NCBI RefSeq assembly: GCF_013343715.1
Contig: NZ_JABUNR010000012.1
Location: forward strand, 124,001 to 188,000
Reading direction: 5' to 3'
DNA: 64,000 nucleotides
DNA from: Mesobacillus harenae
GTDB taxonomy: Bacteria > Bacillota > Bacilli > Bacillales > Cytobacillaceae
The position numbers and the translations under genes are program-made. Positions within the stretch are counted from its first letter, which is position 1, and every line of letters begins with the position of its first letter. This document shows positions 7,208-15,807 of the stretch, one piece after another. The notes under the pieces were generated by a model, which was not told where the DNA came from, did no database searches, and worked only from the letters and a program-made list of their open reading frames with translations.

Positions 7208-8551
7208 GTGCAAAAAATATTAATTGCTAACAGAGGTGAAATTGCCCTGCGTATAATCCGGACCTGCCGGGAAATGGGGGTCACAACAGTAGCTATATAC
7301 TCTGATGCAGACAAAGAAATGGCCTATGTCAGGGAAGCTGACTCATCCGTTCGGATTGGGGAGCCGCCAGTACAGAAATCGTACCTAAATGCAGACGCGA
7401 TTCTCGATATAGCAAAGGCGGAAAATGTAGACGGGATCCACCCAGGGTATGGATTTCTTTCGGAAAATGCTGAATTTGCCAGAAAAGCAGCAGAGGAAGG
7501 GTTAGTGTTCATAGGGCCATCACCTAAAACAATTGAACAAATGGGTGACAAAATTGTTTCCCGTCAAACAATGGAACAAGCGGGGGTGCCTGTTGTACCT
7601 GGAAATTCGAATGGCATTGATAATATAGAAGAAGCATGCAGTCTTGCTGATTCTATTGGTTACCCTATTATGCTGAAGGCCAGCGGCGGCGGCGGCGGCA
7701 TCGGAATGGTTCGCTGTGAGAATAAACAAGAACTGCTCAAGAGTTTTGAGTCAACGAAAACTAGAGCAAAAACATACTTTGGATCAGATAAAGTATTCAT
7801 TGAAAAGTATATTCAAAATGCCCGGCATATTGAAGTCCAGGTTTTTGGAGATTCATACGGGAATCTCGTACATTTATATGAACGGGACTGTTCCATTCAA
7901 AGGCGTCACCAAAAGGTAGTGGAAGAAGCTCCTTCGCCGTTTTTATCTGAAGAAGCTCGTGAACGCTTATATGATCTGGCATTAAAGGCGGCAAAGGCTG
8001 TAAGCTACATAAATGCCGGTACGATCGAATTTATCGTTGACGAAAATGAAAATGTCTATTTTCTTGAAATGAATACACGCCTTCAGGTTGAGCACCCAGT
8101 AACAGAAGCTATTACAGGGCTTGATCTAGTCAAGTGGCAGATATTAGTTGCTAGAGGAGAGAAACTACCGCTCCTTCAGCAGGAAATTCAGAATCAGGGA
8201 AACGCAGTCGAATTTAGGCTGTACGCTGAGGACCCTGTAACATTTATGCCTTCCCCTGGAAAAATAACGTTATTTGATTGGGAACCAGGACATGGTGTCA
8301 GGGTTGATTATGGGTACGAGGAAGGCAGTTCAGTTACACCATTTTATGATCCAATGATAGCTAAATGTATTTTTTATGGATCAACAAGAGTGGAAGCGTT
8401 AGCGATCTCAAAAAAGTTTTTTGCAGACATGAAAATAGAGGGGATTAAAACAAATGCTCCTCTTTTAAAAGAAATCATTGAGGATGAAAACTTCCAGTCA
8501 GGAAGATACACAACATCATTTTTAACTGAATGGATAGCAGCCAAAAAATAA
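7208..8551 (+). CDS. accC: Biotin carboxylase subunit of an acyl-CoA carboxylase
   Basis: A 447-residue ATP-grasp biotin carboxylase, which carboxylates the biotin of the carrier protein using ATP and bicarbonate. It starts with ILIANRGEIALRII, has the ATP-lid glycine loop GGGGGIG at residues 160-166, and the family signature EMNTRLQVEHPVTE beginning at Glu287. The start is GTG 7208 after AAGGGG; an in-frame start at 7187 lies upstream of that site. It is the first gene of a tight three-gene operon, 12 bases before the carrier gene. Because it has its own small carrier and carboxyltransferase, it is probably not the housekeeping fatty-acid AccC but a YngH-like enzyme for a different acyl-CoA. 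Confidence 0.92.
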   Translation: MQKILIANRGEIALRIIRTCREMGVTTVAIYSDADKEMAYVREADSSVRIGEPPVQKSYLNADAILDIAKAENVDGIHPGYGFLSENAEFARKAAEEGLVFIGPSPKTIEQMGDKIVSRQTMEQAGVPVVPGNSNGIDNIEEACSLADSIGYPIMLKASGGGGGIGMVRCENKQELLKSFESTKTRAKTYFGSDKVFIEKYIQNARHIEVQVFGDSYGNLVHLYERDCSIQRRHQKVVEEAPSPFLSEEARERLYDLALKAAKAVSYINAGTIEFIVDENENVYFLEMNTRLQVEHPVTEAITGLDLVKWQILVARGEKLPLLQQEIQNQGNAVEFRLYAEDPVTFMPSPGKITLFDWEPGHGVRVDYGYEEGSSVTPFYDPMIAKCIFYGSTRVEALAISKKFFADMKIEGIKTNAPLLKEIIEDENFQSGRYTTSFLTEWIAAKK

Positions 8552-8563
8552 GGGGGAAAACAG

Positions 8564-8776
8564 ATGAAAGAGATTACAGCTTCTATGGCAGGTACGGTGT
8601 TAAATATAATGGCAACGACTGGTGATGATGTTACCGAGGGACAGGAGGTTTTGATGCTCGAATCAATGAAGATGGAGATTCCTGTCGAAGCTTCTGTTGC
8701 AGGGAAAGTTGCTGAGGTTCGAGTAAGTATAGGAGATTTCGTCAATGAGGGAGATATTTTGATAACCCTTGAATAA
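8564..8776 (+). CDS. Biotin/lipoyl attachment carrier protein (BCCP-like, YngHB type)
   Basis: A 70-residue single-domain biotinyl carrier. The biotinylation motif ESMKMEI places the modified lysine at Lys36, and the flanking GTV and GD(D/F)V hairpins are those of the biotinyl/lipoyl fold. It lacks the Pro-rich N-terminal extension of AccB, so it is the small stand-alone carrier that shuttles carboxybiotin between the biotin carboxylase upstream and the carboxyltransferase downstream. ATG 8564 follows AAGGGGGAAA. Confidence 0.93.
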   Translation: MKEITASMAGTVLNIMATTGDDVTEGQEVLMLESMKMEIPVEASVAGKVAEVRVSIGDFVNEGDILITLE

Positions 8777-8829
8777 ATAAAAATCAGACAGCCTTTTCAC
8801 CGTAATGCTTAAAAGATAGGAGGAATAGC

Positions 8830-10371
8830 ATGGCTTCAGCAAAAACACTTTCCGAAACCCTGCGTGATAGGATCGATGAAATAAAAGCGGGCGGACAAGA
8901 AAAGTATCACCAGAAATTAAAGGAACAAAATAAATTGTTCGTACGGAATAGGCTTCAGCTTTTATTTGATAATGGTGATTACGAAGAAGATGGGCGTTTT
9001 GCCAATTATCAGGCTGGAGACCTTCCTGCTGATGGGGTCGTAACGGCGATCGGAAAAATTAATGGGCAGACAGTTTGTGTTATGGCTAACGATTCAACCA
9101 TCAAGGCAGGTTCATGGGGTGCGAGAACAGTAGAAAAAATTATTCGAATCCAGGAAACTGCAGAAAAATTAAAGGTCCCGATTTTATATCTTGTTGACTC
9201 TGCAGGAGCCAGAATCACTGATCAATTGCAAATGTTTCCAAATAGACGAGGGGCTGGGAAGATCTTTCATAACCAGGTAAAGTTGTCGGGCATGGTACCG
9301 CAGATTTGTCTGCTGTTCGGGCCATCAGCTGCTGGGGGAGCGTATATTCCAGCATTTTGTGACATTGTCATCATGGTAGATCAAAACGCGTCAATGTACT
9401 TGGGTTCCCCAAGGATGGCTGAAAAAGTGATCGGTGAGAAGGTGTCGCTTGAGGAAATGGGTGGTGCCCGGATGCACTGTTCGGTCAGCGGATGTGGAGA
9501 CATGTTGGTATACAGTGAAGAGGAAGCCATTAATGCCGCTCAAAAATATTTATCCTATTTCCCAGCCAACTTCCAAGCTAAGCCAATTAAGGTGGAAGGG
9601 AAGGAGGCCAAGGAAGGCCGCGGCCTAGAGGATATCATTCCGAAGAATCAAAATGCACCTTTTGATATGTATGAATGTATTGATTCTCTAATAGACAATG
9701 GAAGCCTTTTTGAAATTAAGAGGCTGTTTGCTCCTGAACTTGTTACCGGTCTTGCCAGGATGGATGGCAGAGTGGTCGGCGTTATTGCTAACCAACCTAA
9801 AGTTAAAGGTGGAGTATTATTTGTTGATTCAGCTGACAAGGCAGCAAAGTTTATCCAGCTTTGCGATGCCTTTCATATTCCGTTGCTCTTTTTGTCAGAC
9901 GTGCCTGGATTCATGATTGGCACAAAGGTTGAACGGGCGGGAATTATTCGCCACGGAGCTAAGCTGATTGCAGCCATGAGCTCCGCTACAGTCCCTAAAA
10001 TTTCGGTCATTGTCCGCAAAGCATACGGTGCAGGATTGTATGCAATGGCAGGGCCTGCCTTTGAGCCGGATTGTTGTATTGCTCTGCCAACAGCGCAGAT
10101 TGCAGTAATGGGACCAGAAGCAGCCGTGAATGCAGTGTATTCTAACAAAATAAATGAAATAGAAGATCCAAAAGAGAGGGCTGCCTTTGTACAGCAGAAG
10201 CAGCAAGAATATAAAGAGCATATTGATATTTATAAGCTTGCCTCCGAGTTAATCGTTGATGATATTGTTTCTCCTGCTAAGCTAAGGAAGGTCTTATTGG
10301 ACAGATTTGCTCTCTATGAAACGAAAGAAATAACATTCAGTGTCCGCAAACATCCTGTCTATCCAGTTTAG
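8830..10371 (+). CDS. Acyl-CoA carboxylase carboxyltransferase subunit (YngE/PccB-like)
   Basis: A 513-residue carboxyltransferase with the two crotonase-like halves of the PccB/MccB family. The N-terminal half carries the acyl-CoA site around DSAGAR and GPSAAGGAYIPA; the C-terminal half carries the biotin site around SDVPGFMIGTKVE and KAYGAGLYAM. The substrate cannot be fixed from sequence: SAGAR resembles propionyl-CoA carboxylases, while FPNRRGAGKIFHNQ resembles methylcrotonyl-CoA carboxylases. It is the last gene of the operon, starting 53 bases after the carrier gene behind AGGAGG. Unlike the B. subtilis yng cluster no acyl-CoA dehydrogenase, ligase or HMG-CoA lyase gene is adjacent. Confidence 0.9.
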   Translation: MASAKTLSETLRDRIDEIKAGGQEKYHQKLKEQNKLFVRNRLQLLFDNGDYEEDGRFANYQAGDLPADGVVTAIGKINGQTVCVMANDSTIKAGSWGARTVEKIIRIQETAEKLKVPILYLVDSAGARITDQLQMFPNRRGAGKIFHNQVKLSGMVPQICLLFGPSAAGGAYIPAFCDIVIMVDQNASMYLGSPRMAEKVIGEKVSLEEMGGARMHCSVSGCGDMLVYSEEEAINAAQKYLSYFPANFQAKPIKVEGKEAKEGRGLEDIIPKNQNAPFDMYECIDSLIDNGSLFEIKRLFAPELVTGLARMDGRVVGVIANQPKVKGGVLFVDSADKAAKFIQLCDAFHIPLLFLSDVPGFMIGTKVERAGIIRHGAKLIAAMSSATVPKISVIVRKAYGAGLYAMAGPAFEPDCCIALPTAQIAVMGPEAAVNAVYSNKINEIEDPKERAAFVQQKQQEYKEHIDIYKLASELIVDDIVSPAKLRKVLLDRFALYETKEITFSVRKHPVYPV

Positions 10372-10379
10372 CCAGCTGT

Positions 10380-10571
10380 CTGTGAATCGCACACAAAACC
10401 CAACTTGGTAACGATCAAGGGATTCGATTCTCGAGAAGAAAGCAGTCTTTCTTAAGCGGATTTAAATTATAAAAAGAAACAAATTCACAGTAACCTCAGT
10501 GAAGCCTACTAAGACATATTTGTTCAATCAGATCGTTGATCCCGTTAGGTAACTATCGGGTTGTTTTTTTT
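10380..10571 (+). ncRNA. Candidate structured RNA ending in a terminator, downstream of the carboxylase operon
   Basis: The region after the carboxyltransferase gene contains several complementary segments: CTGTGAAT (10380-10387) with ATTCACAG (10483-10490), AAGAAAG with CTTTCTT (10436-10442 and 10447-10453), and AACGATC (10410-10416) with GATCGTT (10531-10537). The last pair crosses the first, which would make a pseudoknot or an alternative fold. It ends with a terminator hairpin at 10541-10560 (CCCGTTAG/CTATCGGG) and eight T. It matches no RNA class that I recognise. Confidence 0.35.
10541..10571 (+). terminator. Terminator between the carboxylase operon and panE
   Basis: CCCG-T-TAG and CTA-T-CGGG form an 8-bp stem with one T-T mismatch and loop GTAA, followed by TTG and eight T. 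It ends the carboxylase transcript. The following 169 bases to panE hold no gene; a weak TTGTTA-17-TGATAA promoter (10674-10702) may drive panE. Confidence 0.8.
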
Positions 10572-10740
10572 GTTTTCCTTTCAGTCAAAATAAAGCGGCT
10601 GCAAGCTTTACTAAAGGGTGGGCGGCGGGTAAAAACCCTGTGTAAATAGAATTCATAGAAACAATTTATACGATTGTTACCTTGGCGCAAATTATTTGAT
10701 AAAATAGCACTAACTAAAAGTTGGAATTAGAGGGGTAATT

Positions 10741-11643
10741 ATGAGAATTGGGATTATTGGAGGCGGATCAATTGGATTGTTATTTGCCTGCTATTTAAGT
10801 AAGATCCATCAGGTAACTTTGTACACAAAATCTCAAAAGCAGGCAGATGAAATTAACATTCATGGTGTCAGCCTAGAAAAGGAACTGGATAGATTTCATG
10901 CGAGAATGGAAGCAACACCTTATTTTAACTGGACAGGTGAAGAGCACCTAACCCTTATTGCCGTAAAACAGTATCAGCTGCAAGACTTGATGCCTATCAT
11001 TATGGAAAAGTCTTCCGCCAATAAAAACCACTTTCTTTTTCTTCAAAATGGTATGGGCCATTTAAAATGGCTTAATGATTTAAGAGCTGCAAGTATTATT
11101 GTTGGTTCAGTAGAACACGGGGCAGCAAAGATAAATGCCCACACAGTTGACCATAATGGAATGGGTGTAACCAGAGCCGCTGTCTACCGGGGCGGCGACA
11201 AGCTCCTGAACGAGCTAGCAGATTCCCTCTCATCCTCCTTTCCCATAGAAGTTGAAACGGACTACCGGAGCATGCTGATAAAAAAACTCGTAGTTAATGC
11301 TGTAATAAATCCTTTGACTTCAATTTTAAAAGTGAAAAATGGCCAATTAATCGAAAACCCCTATTATTATTCTGAAGTCATATCTTTGTTCAATGAAGTT
11401 GCTGATATTCTTAACTTAGAACGTAAGCAAGATCACCTTGAGAATCTGATTTCAATATGCAGAAATACGGCAAACAACCGATCTTCCATGCTAAAGGACT
11501 TAGAAGAAGGGCGGCCTACAGAAGCAGATGCAATATTAGGTTACCTGGCAGACGAGGCTAATAGAGAGAATAAAAACGCCCCTCTTATTCAACTATTTTT
11601 AAATTGTATAAGAGGGAAGGAGTTAGAGAAGGAGAGGTTTTAA
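10741..11643 (+). CDS. panE: 2-dehydropantoate 2-reductase
   Basis: A 300-residue ketopantoate reductase, which makes pantoate for coenzyme A using NADPH. The Rossmann glycine motif GGGSIG is at residues 7-12, the LQNGMG motif of the family is present, and the catalytic lysine region appears as KKLVVNAVINPL. Size fits the family. ATG 10741 follows AGAGGGG. It is the first gene of a short run with the DUF3397 gene (one base apart) and bshC, the order seen in other Bacillaceae (ylbQ in B. subtilis). Confidence 0.9.
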   Translation: MRIGIIGGGSIGLLFACYLSKIHQVTLYTKSQKQADEINIHGVSLEKELDRFHARMEATPYFNWTGEEHLTLIAVKQYQLQDLMPIIMEKSSANKNHFLFLQNGMGHLKWLNDLRAASIIVGSVEHGAAKINAHTVDHNGMGVTRAAVYRGGDKLLNELADSLSSSFPIEVETDYRSMLIKKLVVNAVINPLTSILKVKNGQLIENPYYYSEVISLFNEVADILNLERKQDHLENLISICRNTANNRSSMLKDLEEGRPTEADAILGYLADEANRENKNAPLIQLFLNCIRGKELEKERF

Positions 11644-11644
11644 G

Positions 11645-12040
11645 ATGCCAGAATTCTTTTCCGCATTTATTGCAACACTAGTGACAATCCCTTTGCTTGG
11701 TTATCTTCTTGTCTTTATTTTGTCTAAACAGATCACGAAAAACCACCGGCGTTCAGTCCGCCTCGCAATCGATAGCAGTACATTTTTATTTATAGTATCA
11801 GTCCATTTTATTATTGTAGCCATTTGGGATCGTTCCTACCTCTGGGCTATTCTTCTGCTATTAATTGGTATCGCGCTCATCTTTGTGGTAATTCACTGGA
11901 AGTTTAAAGAGGAAATCGTCCTTCCAAAGGTATTTAGGGGTTATTGGCGATTTAACTTTCTTTTGTTTTTCTCTGCCTATATTGTTCTCGTTTTGGTCGG
12001 ATTAGTGCAAAGGGTATCTGCTGTCATTTCGGTGCCCTAA
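11645..12040 (+). CDS. DUF3397 family integral membrane protein
   Basis: A 131-residue membrane protein with four predicted hydrophobic segments (about residues 5-26, 40-60, 66-86 and 105-127). I recognise it as a DUF3397 protein by size, the four-segment layout and its place between panE and bshC in Bacillaceae. No function is known. Its ATG begins two bases after the panE stop codon, so the two genes are co-translated. Confidence 0.75.
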   Translation: MPEFFSAFIATLVTIPLLGYLLVFILSKQITKNHRRSVRLAIDSSTFLFIVSVHFIIVAIWDRSYLWAILLLLIGIALIFVVIHWKFKEEIVLPKVFRGYWRFNFLLFFSAYIVLVLVGLVQRVSAVISVP

Positions 12041-12122
12041 AAGGCAAGAATTTTTCTTTTCATTCTTATAAGTGCTATACTCATAAGAGTTAAATTCGTT
12101 ACTGAAAGGAAGTTACATATAG

Positions 12123-13757
12123 ATGGAGATTGTAAATCTCTCCCTGCCGGCTGCCAATCGGTTTGCAACAGAGTACCTAGCGTCAAGTCCAAATGTACTA
12201 GGATTCTTTCATTACAACTATAATGAAAACTCACAGTTCCAAGACAGACTTGAGGAACTTGGCTCGAGAACATTTTACCGGGATGAACTAGCAGATCATA
12301 TTGATCACTTTATGACGGCTTATCCAACTTCCGACAGGGTTCGAACTAATATAGAAAAACTGAGAAAGAATAATAGTGTAGCTGTTATAGGAGGGCAACA
12401 GGCCGGCCTTTTAACCGGACCTTTGTATACGATACATAAGATAATCTCCATACTTAAGTTGTCAGAGCTAAAAGAGAAGGAACTTGGAGTACCCGTGGTT
12501 CCGGTTTTCTGGATTGCAGGTGAAGACCATGATATTCAGGAAGTAAATCATTTATTTGTCTCTGTGAACGGAAAGCCAGTTAAATGGAATTATCCAGAAA
12601 AGATTTATAACAAACAAATGGTTACAGATATAAATCTGAATAAAGAGGTTGCCTCGAAGTGGATTGAAGATATTCTAGCTGTGTATGGAGAAACAGAATA
12701 TACGAATAAGCTGTTGAAATTTTTAAATGAATCTGTTGAGCTCTCAAAAACATTTGTTGATTTTTTCGCACGGATTATCATGGAGATGTTCAAGGATAAG
12801 GGACTTCTAATCGTAGATTCTGGAAACCGGGATTTACGTAGGCTTGAAAAGAACTTTTTTATAAACCAAATCCAGAAATCATCTGAAATAACGAGAGCAG
12901 TGATTGATCAGCAAAAAGAGACACTTGCTGCAGGCTTCAGCAAAGCGATCGACATAACAGATCATGCAGCTAATCTGTTTTATTATGATGATTCTTATAA
13001 TGAACGGGTTCTTTTACATTATGATCCTGAAAACGATGTATATTTCGGAAAGAATGACGGAGTTCGGTTTACTCGAGAGGAACTTTTAAAGATCGCTTCA
13101 GAATTTCCGGAAAGGTTAAGCAACAATGTCGCAACTAGGCCACTGATGCAGGAATGGCTGTTTCCAACGCTTGCCTTTGTAGGCGGGCCCGGGGAGATCG
13201 CCTACTGGGCTGAATTAAAGAAAGTATTTGAAGAATTCAATTTAAAGATGCCTCCTTTGGTTCCAAGGCTAAACCTGACTATTTTAGACAGGTCGATTGA
13301 GAGAGATCTTAACGAGCTGGAATTGGATTTGACAGAAGTACTAGTGAATGGCACTAGTAAAAATGAACTCATATACATTGATTCTTTAAAGGACAGAGAA
13401 CTTGAGGCTTTATTTGAAGAAGCCAAAGACCAGTTGCAGCAGCAATACCGCGCAATTGAAGCGAAGACTGAAAAGCTTGACCAAGGGCTGATTCCACTTC
13501 TTAAAAAGAATGAAAGCATCCTGCTAAAACAGATCGAATTTATGCAGAATAAAGCGGACGAAGCGATCTGCAGCAAGCATGACCACTATCTTAAAAAGTT
13601 CAACAGAATCGACCATGCTTTAAGACCAGCAGGAGCTCCACAGGAACGTGTCTGGAATCCTTTTTATTATGTGAATCAATATGGTTTTGATTTTATCCAA
13701 GACCTAATGGATCTTCCCTATCAATTTGACGGAACGCATAAAGTAATAAAAATGTAA
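12123..13757 (+). CDS. bshC: Bacillithiol biosynthesis cysteine-adding enzyme BshC
   Basis: A 544-residue protein of the BshC family, which joins cysteine to glucosaminyl-malate in the last step of bacillithiol synthesis, the main low-molecular-weight thiol of Bacillaceae. Family features include the GGQQAGLLTGPLYT segment (about residues 90-103) followed by FWIAGEDHD, and a C-terminal coiled coil (about 420-500). It is close to the B. subtilis YllA length. ATG 12123 follows GAAAGGAAG. It comes just before the dcw cluster and is closed by its own terminator. Confidence 0.93.
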   Translation: MEIVNLSLPAANRFATEYLASSPNVLGFFHYNYNENSQFQDRLEELGSRTFYRDELADHIDHFMTAYPTSDRVRTNIEKLRKNNSVAVIGGQQAGLLTGPLYTIHKIISILKLSELKEKELGVPVVPVFWIAGEDHDIQEVNHLFVSVNGKPVKWNYPEKIYNKQMVTDINLNKEVASKWIEDILAVYGETEYTNKLLKFLNESVELSKTFVDFFARIIMEMFKDKGLLIVDSGNRDLRRLEKNFFINQIQKSSEITRAVIDQQKETLAAGFSKAIDITDHAANLFYYDDSYNERVLLHYDPENDVYFGKNDGVRFTREELLKIASEFPERLSNNVATRPLMQEWLFPTLAFVGGPGEIAYWAELKKVFEEFNLKMPPLVPRLNLTILDRSIERDLNELELDLTEVLVNGTSKNELIYIDSLKDRELEALFEEAKDQLQQQYRAIEAKTEKLDQGLIPLLKKNESILLKQIEFMQNKADEAICSKHDHYLKKFNRIDHALRPAGAPQERVWNPFYYVNQYGFDFIQDLMDLPYQFDGTHKVIKM

Positions 13758-13789
13758 AAGCTTTGCCCTCATAGGGTAAAGCTTTTTTT
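13756..13789 (+). terminator. Terminator after bshC
   Basis: AAAAGCTTTGCCCT and AGGGTAAAGCTTTTT form a long stem with loop CAT and a T tail, starting at the bshC stop codon. It isolates bshC from the dcw cluster. Confidence 0.92.
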
Positions 13790-13929
13790 CTGTTTAGAAC
13801 CCTCTGGATAACTGGTTTAGAATGACTGCGGTGCCTGGCTCGAGTGCTAAGGTGGGTTAATAAGAAGATTTTGGTATTTAAAAAAATGGGGGAGGAATTT
13901 TAAGCTTTGGCGCAGAATATAAAAAATAA

Positions 13930-13955
13930 GTGGTGAAAAGTGGGGGGATGTGGTA
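13930..13955 (+). promoter_or_regulatory. Three 10-bp-phased GTGG boxes, MraZ operator
   Basis: GTGGTG (13930), GTGGGG (13940) and GTGGTA (13950) start exactly 10 bp apart, one face of the helix, about 35-55 bases before the mraZ start. A fourth GTGGGG at 13971 overlaps the ribosome binding site. MraZ is known to bind direct TGGGN-type repeats with this period in front of its own gene, so this is its likely autoregulatory site. Confidence 0.75.
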
Positions 13956-13985
13956 AAGTTGTTTTAGAAAGTGGGGGTAATGGCT

Positions 13986-14417
13986 ATGTTCATGGGTGAA
14001 TATCATCATAACATTGATAATAAAGGCCGTTTGATTATCCCTGTAAAAGTTCGGGATCACCTGGGTGAACTGTTTGTTTTGACCCGTGGTCTTGATCAAT
14101 GTTTATTTGGTTACCCGCTTTCTGAGTGGAAGGTTATTGAAGATAAATTAAAAGCCCTCCCATTAACAAAAAAAGATGCCAGGGCTTTCACCCGATTTTT
14201 CTTTTCAGGTGCTACCGAGAGTGAAATTGACAAACAGGGGAGAACCAACATTCCTGCCCCGCTTCTGCAGTATGCAAAGCTTGAAAAAGAGTGTGTGATT
14301 TTAGGTGTTTCCAATCGAATTGAAATTTGGAGCAAGGCCATTTGGGAAGAATATTTTACAGAATCAGAGGAATCTTTCGCTGAAATTGCGGAAAATATGA
14401 TTGGGTTCGATATTTAA
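13986..14417 (+). CDS. mraZ: Transcriptional regulator MraZ
   Basis: A 143-residue DNA-binding protein made of two AbrB/SpoVT-like swapped-hairpin domains. Each half carries a Dx3-G-R element (DNKGRL near residue 13, DKQGRTN near residue 81). MraZ forms ring-shaped oligomers on direct repeats in front of its own gene and controls the dcw operon. Start at ATG 13986 gives the family start MFMGEYHH; the in-frame GTG at 13971 lies in the ribosome binding site. It heads the division cluster and is followed by rsmH with a 51-base gap. Confidence 0.95.
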   Translation: MFMGEYHHNIDNKGRLIIPVKVRDHLGELFVLTRGLDQCLFGYPLSEWKVIEDKLKALPLTKKDARAFTRFFFSGATESEIDKQGRTNIPAPLLQYAKLEKECVILGVSNRIEIWSKAIWEEYFTESEESFAEIAENMIGFDI

Positions 14418-14468
14418 TGGACAACTTTGTTAAAGATAAACCCGATTATCGATTGGAAGGATGAAATC

Positions 14469-15416
14469 ATGTTTAAGCATACAACAGTGTTACTTGAAGA
14501 AGCGGTTGATGGGCTTAATATAAAGCCTGATGGGATATATGTGGATTGTACTCTCGGTGGAGCAGGTCACAGCGAGCTGATTCTGTCCAGGCTCACAGGC
14601 AAAGGAAAGTTGTATGCATTTGATCAGGATGATACAGCTATCGCGCATGCTAGAGAAAAGCTTGCCCAATATGGTGAGCGCCTGACCATTATTAAGAGCA
14701 ATTTTTTGTTTTTAAAAGAAGAACTAGGGAATATAGGGGTTCATGGGGTTGATGGCATTCTGTACGACCTTGGGGTTTCTTCTCCGCAGTTAGATACGGC
14801 TGAACGGGGATTTAGCTACCATAATGATGCTCCGCTTGATATGAGGATGGATCAGGATGCTGAAGTAACCGCTTATACAGTAATAAACGAGTGGCGCTAT
14901 GAGGACTTGGTTCGGATTTTTTTTCAGTATGGCGAGGAGAAATTTTCTAAACAAATTGCCAGAAAAATAGAGGCAGCAAGAGCAGAAAAGCCAATCAGTA
15001 CAACCAGCGAACTTGTAGAGCTTATAAAAGATGCAATTCCAGCGCCGGCCAGAAGAAAAGGCGGGCACCCAGCTAAAAGAGTTTTTCAGGCTGTCAGAAT
15101 TGCTGTAAATGATGAACTGGGAGTATTTGAAAAATCCCTTGAACAAGCTATGGATCTTCTTAATATTGGGGGGAGAATCAGCGTCATTACCTTTCACTCA
15201 TTAGAAGATCGGATTTGTAAAACGACTTTCAAAAAGGCAAGCGAAGGTCCACCCCTTCCGCCAGGTCTCCCGGTTATACCAGAACAGTACCAGCCGGAAA
15301 TGAAGCTTATTACCCGTAAACCAATTGTCCCATCTGACGATGAATTGGAAATGAATAACCGGGCAAGATCGGCAAAACTTCGTATTGCTGAGAAAATGAA
15401 ATTTGCAGATAGATAA
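14469..15416 (+). CDS. rsmH: 16S rRNA (cytosine(1402)-N4)-methyltransferase
   Basis: A 315-residue SAM-dependent methyltransferase that methylates N4 of C1402 in the ribosomal P site. The SAM-binding motif [11 protein letters not shown] is at about residues 24-34, and the family segments [12 protein letters not shown] and [15 protein letters not shown] are intact. ATG 14469 after GGAAGGAT gives the conserved start MFKHTTVLL; a more upstream in-frame start at 14427 lacks a ribosome binding site. Second gene of the dcw cluster (mraW). Confidence 0.96.
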   Translation: MFKHTTVLLEEAVDGLNIKPDGIYVDCTLGGAGHSELILSRLTGKGKLYAFDQDDTAIAHAREKLAQYGERLTIIKSNFLFLKEELGNIGVHGVDGILYDLGVSSPQLDTAERGFSYHNDAPLDMRMDQDAEVTAYTVINEWRYEDLVRIFFQYGEEKFSKQIARKIEAARAEKPISTTSELVELIKDAIPAPARRKGGHPAKRVFQAVRIAVNDELGVFEKSLEQAMDLLNIGGRISVITFHSLEDRICKTTFKKASEGPPLPPGLPVIPEQYQPEMKLITRKPIVPSDDELEMNNRARSAKLRIAEKMKFADR

Positions 15417-15453
15417 AAATTATATAAATTTAAATTAATCAGGAGGGAAGAAA

Positions 15454-15807
15454 ATGAGCAATCTGGCAAGAAAACTGCAGCAAGAACAGCAACAGGACAT
15501 TGTAAATGTTCCGAAAAAAGATGAGGTTAAAAAATTTTGGCTGTCTCCTGGGGAAAAGGCGTTAGTATTGATGTTTGGAGTTGTCTTTTGTTTTGGAGGA
15601 ACATTTTTGGTATCGAACCAGGCTGCCATTTATGAGGTGAACAAGGAAATTCAGGTGATGGAAACGACAATCCAGGAGCAACAAAAGGAAAACAGTGACC
15701 TTACAATGCAAATCGGCGAACTAAGTACATACGAACGGATCTGGGAAAAGGCAAAACAACTTGGACTTACGCTGAACGAAAACAATGTTAAGGTTGTGGA
15801 GAATTAA
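15454..15807 (+). CDS. ftsL: Cell division protein FtsL
   Basis: A 117-residue bitopic membrane protein: a basic cytoplasmic tail, one transmembrane segment at about residues 36-55, then an extracytoplasmic coiled coil with a leucine-zipper-like heptad pattern. FtsL pairs with DivIC and DivIB in the divisome. ATG 15454 follows AGGAGGG. Its stop codon overlaps the pbpB start by one base. Length and position match Bacillus FtsL. Confidence 0.92.
   Translation: MSNLARKLQQEQQQDIVNVPKKDEVKKFWLSPGEKALVLMFGVVFCFGGTFLVSNQAAIYEVNKEIQVMETTIQEQQKENSDLTMQIGELSTYERIWEKAKQLGLTLNENNVKVVEN

Noticed and set aside
10674..10702. Firm promoter call for panE
   Set aside because: TTGTTA-17-TGATAA is only a weak match, so it is mentioned with the terminator entry and not listed as its own feature.
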